Below are positions 27,739 through 29,146 of a DNA stretch of 29,146 bases, piece by piece. The stretch's first letter is position 1; each line of letters opens with the position of its first letter. The DNA is from a virus, in IMG/VR virus record IMGVR_UViG_3300030329_003236, positions 1 to 29,146 of that record; one strand, written 5' to 3'. The notes beneath the pieces were generated by a model. It was not told where the DNA came from. It worked only from the letters and a program-made list of their open reading frames with translations, and made no database searches. Both the position numbers and the translations under genes were made by a program.

Positions 27739-28314
27739 ATGGTTAAAGCAAAAAACGTAGCAGCTAACACTACTAAAACAGTTAGCAAAACCGTAAAAAT
27801 AGCAAACCTAAATAGTGGTGCTGTTTATACATTACCTAGCAATGGCCAAGCCACCGGTGCAAGTATAGCTAACTTTATAGCTAACAATGCTGCCGGCAGT
27901 TTGGCTAATGTTACAGTGCAACTAACCGCGTTTGCTAAAAGCTTAGGCATTACGCCTAGCAATTGGGTTAAACACAACAGCGGTATGTTTTGCACTAACA
28001 CTGGTACGCGTGGCCACCAGTTACAGTGCGCCATGTTTGGCGTACAAGTTAGCACCATTAGCAGCAACAAAAGCAAAGCATTTAAAAAAATGCAATTGGC
28101 TAGTGTTGGTGGCAATGGTGCAAGCAATAACTTAGGGCATATTGCTGCCGCCATTACTGCTAGTGGTGGCAAAATTGTTACTGGCAACATAGCAAGCGGT
28201 AACACACTTTGTATGCTGCTAACTGGTACTAATACAGTAGGCAATAAAAAGCATACGTTTTATGGTAAGCCACTAGTGCAATTAGTGGTAACACCGGCAG
28301 TAAAAACTAAGTAG
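27739..28314 (+). CDS. Asn/Ala/Gly/Ser/Thr-rich protein of unknown function (191 aa), moron-like single-gene unit
   Basis: The ATG follows an AGGTAAAACATT leader. More than half the residues are Ala, Asn, Gly, Ser or Thr; the N-terminus is Lys-rich (MVKAKNVAANTTKTVSKTVK), and near the middle is a polar stretch with KHNSGMFCTNTGTRGHQLQC that carries two of its Cys residues. No signal peptide, membrane helix or known catalytic motif. Serine is coded largely by AGC and the base use differs from neighbours. It sits between terminase subunits with its own operator-like array upstream and a strong terminator downstream, which is how phage morons (independently expressed accessory genes) look. DNA-binding, virion-decoration or anti-host functions are all open. 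Confidence 0.82.
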   Translation: MVKAKNVAANTTKTVSKTVKIANLNSGAVYTLPSNGQATGASIANFIANNAAGSLANVTVQLTAFAKSLGITPSNWVKHNSGMFCTNTGTRGHQLQCAMFGVQVSTISSNKSKAFKKMQLASVGGNGASNNLGHIAAAITASGGKIVTGNIASGNTLCMLLTGTNTVGNKKHTFYGKPLVQLVVTPAVKTK

Positions 28315-28343
28315 CATTTAAACTTAAACTTTTAACAAAGCGG

Positions 28344-28375
28344 GCCGGTAGGTTTACACAACTACCGGCTTTTTT
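28344..28375 (+). terminator. Strong rho-independent terminator of the moron-like gene
   Basis: GCCGGTAG (28344-28351) pairs perfectly with CTACCGGC (28362-28369), 10-base loop, followed by six T. Confidence 0.92.
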
Positions 28376-28396
28376 GTGCGCGTAATAAAAGTATAT

Positions 28397-28427
28397 AAAA
28401 AGGTACTTGGCACCTTTTTAAAGTACC
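28397..28427. terminator. Two mutually exclusive hairpins before the large terminase gene
   Basis: AAAAAGGT (28397-28404) pairs with ACCTTTTT (28412-28419), a symmetric terminator-like hairpin. GGTACTT (28402-28408) can instead pair with AAGTACC (28421-28427). The two share GGT and cannot form together, as in attenuators. Confidence 0.45.
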
Positions 28428-28596
28428 ATGTGTAACACTTTAGAGACCGACCCCCCCTGAGAACAAATAAACGTACCCGTAAGGGTGGGTTTATAGTGAT
28501 TGCCACGAATCCACAGGTAAATAAAAATTATTTATGGCCTACCCCCCTAAATGCCATATGACCGATAGGTTCATTGTCCTCTAAAAATTTTCGATA
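28428..28596. other. Leader region of the large terminase gene
   Basis: No convincing coding frame. It contains GTAACACTT (28432-28440, minus copy of AAGTGTTAC), two C-runs (near 28450 and 28543) and CCC-gtaa-GGG. A cos/pac site is possible in this position but no direct mark of cutting is visible. Confidence 0.35.
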
Positions 28597-28602
28597 TATT
28601 AT
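28574..28602 (+). promoter_or_regulatory. Promoter of the large terminase gene, predicted leaderless
   Basis: TTGTCC (28574-28579), 17-base spacer, TATTAT (28597-28602). The ATG at 28609 is only 6 bases after the -10 box and has no ribosome site. An in-frame TAA at 28582 excludes an earlier start. Confidence 0.5.
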
Positions 28603-28608
28603 AGATAT

Positions 28609-29146
28609 ATGACCCCTGATCAAATATTGACCATTCCAGAAGAGAGGCTAAAGAATTACGCTTCTTTGTTAGACAGAGCAAACACGTTACAAAAGGCCGA
28701 GAAAGCCCGTCAAGGGTTTATGGACTTTGTGCAGTTGGCGTGGCCTGAGTTCATTAATGGCCGTCACCATAAAATAATGGCAGAGAAGTTTGATAAGTTG
28801 GCAAATGGCGAGATAAAGCGGTTGATTGTCAATATGCCGCCCCGCCATACTAAAAGTGAGTTTGCCAGTTATATGCTCCCCGCATGGATGATGGGCCGTA
28901 ACCCTACGTTAAAGATTATGCAGACAACGCACACAGCGGAACTGGCATTCAGGTTTGGCCGTAAGGTACGTAACCTGATGAACAGTGATGAATACAAAAG
29001 GATATTTGAGGGTGTAAATTTGCGAGCCGACAGCCAAGCAGCGGGGCGTTGGGAGACTTCCGGTGGTGGTGAGTATTTTGCGGCAGGTGTGGGCGGTGCG
29101 GTAACGGGCCGTGGTGCAGACCTTTTGATAATTGACGATCCCCACT
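28609..29146 (+). CDS. terL: Terminase large subunit (TerL), N-terminal ATPase part; 3' end cut by the window
   Basis: This is the packaging motor. The visible 179 residues hold the ATPase core: an adenine-side FINGRHHKIMAEKF block (48-61), the Walker A-like MPPRHTKS (76-83), THTAELAFRFGRKVRNLM, a GGAVTGRGAD loop and Walker B LLIIDDPH (172-179) at the edge. The phage-type PPR-x-x-K-S P-loop fits the large-terminase family. The nuclease domain and stop lie beyond the window. The start ATG at 28609 is the first possible after the in-frame stop at 28582. The gene presumably leads the structural block that ends at the left side of this window if the map is circular. Confidence 0.93.
   Translation, partial: MTPDQILTIPEERLKNYASLLDRANTLQKAEKARQGFMDFVQLAWPEFINGRHHKIMAEKFDKLANGEIKRLIVNMPPRHTKSEFASYMLPAWMMGRNPTLKIMQTTHTAELAFRFGRKVRNLMNSDEYKRIFEGVNLRADSQAAGRWETSGGGEYFAAGVGGAVTGRGADLLIIDDPH

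Noticed and set aside
27825-28244. 139-codon minus-strand frame opposite the moron-like gene
   Set aside because: Low-complexity Leu/Pro/Ala translation mirrors the Asn/Ala/Ser-rich plus gene; terminator and operator fit the plus gene.
28441-28560. cos/pac packaging site from the C-runs upstream of terL
   Set aside because: Position is suggestive, but homopolymer runs alone are no evidence; left only as a remark in the leader-region entry.
28909-29145. Minus-strand frame at the right edge
   Set aside because: It is antisense to the clear TerL ATPase domain.

Overview
The window reads as part of the genome of a tailed bacteriophage, most likely an uncultured marine one. The grounds are densely packed genes with ATGA/TAATG overlaps, a family A DNA polymerase, a phage primase and two helicases, an endolysin, both terminase subunits, AT-rich promoters, and many short proteins of the kind found in marine metagenomic phages. 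No integrase, RNA polymerase, tRNA, rRNA, insertion sequence or CRISPR array was found. A host cannot be read from the sequence. The left edge cuts a virion gene and the right edge cuts the large terminase gene, so this is probably an arc of a circularly permuted or circular map.

Layout. (1) 1-5039, plus: the end of the late structural block, two large proteins that are probably virion or DNA-ejection proteins. (2) 5036-6475, minus: an SNF2-like helicase, converging on the structural block with overlapping stop codons. (3) 6706-21181, plus: a long early/middle operon set. It holds a putative ssDNA-binding protein, TOTE-type primase, UvrD-like helicase, a likely thymine-hypermodification group (aGPT-pyrophosphorylase/5hmdU-kinase helical family, GT-B glycosyltransferase, thymidylate synthase-like enzyme, Nmad1/DUF1599-like protein), DNA polymerase A with Leu at the '762' position, a GH108 endolysin, an SNase-like nuclease, a ribbon-helix-helix protein and a DUF3846 protein. 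It ends at a terminator at 21193-21223. (4) 21178-22031, minus: a class 3 lipase coupled by ATGA to a 54-residue protein. (5) 22140-23684, plus: a chain of very small, overlapping genes. (6) 23850-26047, minus: small hypothetical genes in at least three transcription units. (7) 26370 to the right end, plus: small terminase and a VRR-NUC-like nuclease, then a 423-base non-coding segment with a near-perfect chromosomal parS site, a tandem 17-bp repeat and four GATC sites exactly 10 bp apart. After that come a self-contained single-gene unit (27739-28314) with its own operator array and terminator, and the start of the large terminase gene.

Most unusual points: a host-type parS (ParB-binding) sequence in the packaging region; two homologous 17-residue hydrophobic micropeptides 8 kb apart; a base-hypermodification gene group; a recurring inverted repeat TACTA-N6-TAGTA at several promoters, a candidate phage regulon operator; and several promoters placed so close to their start codons that the transcripts would be leaderless or nearly so. 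All functions are read from sequence patterns alone; no database search was run.
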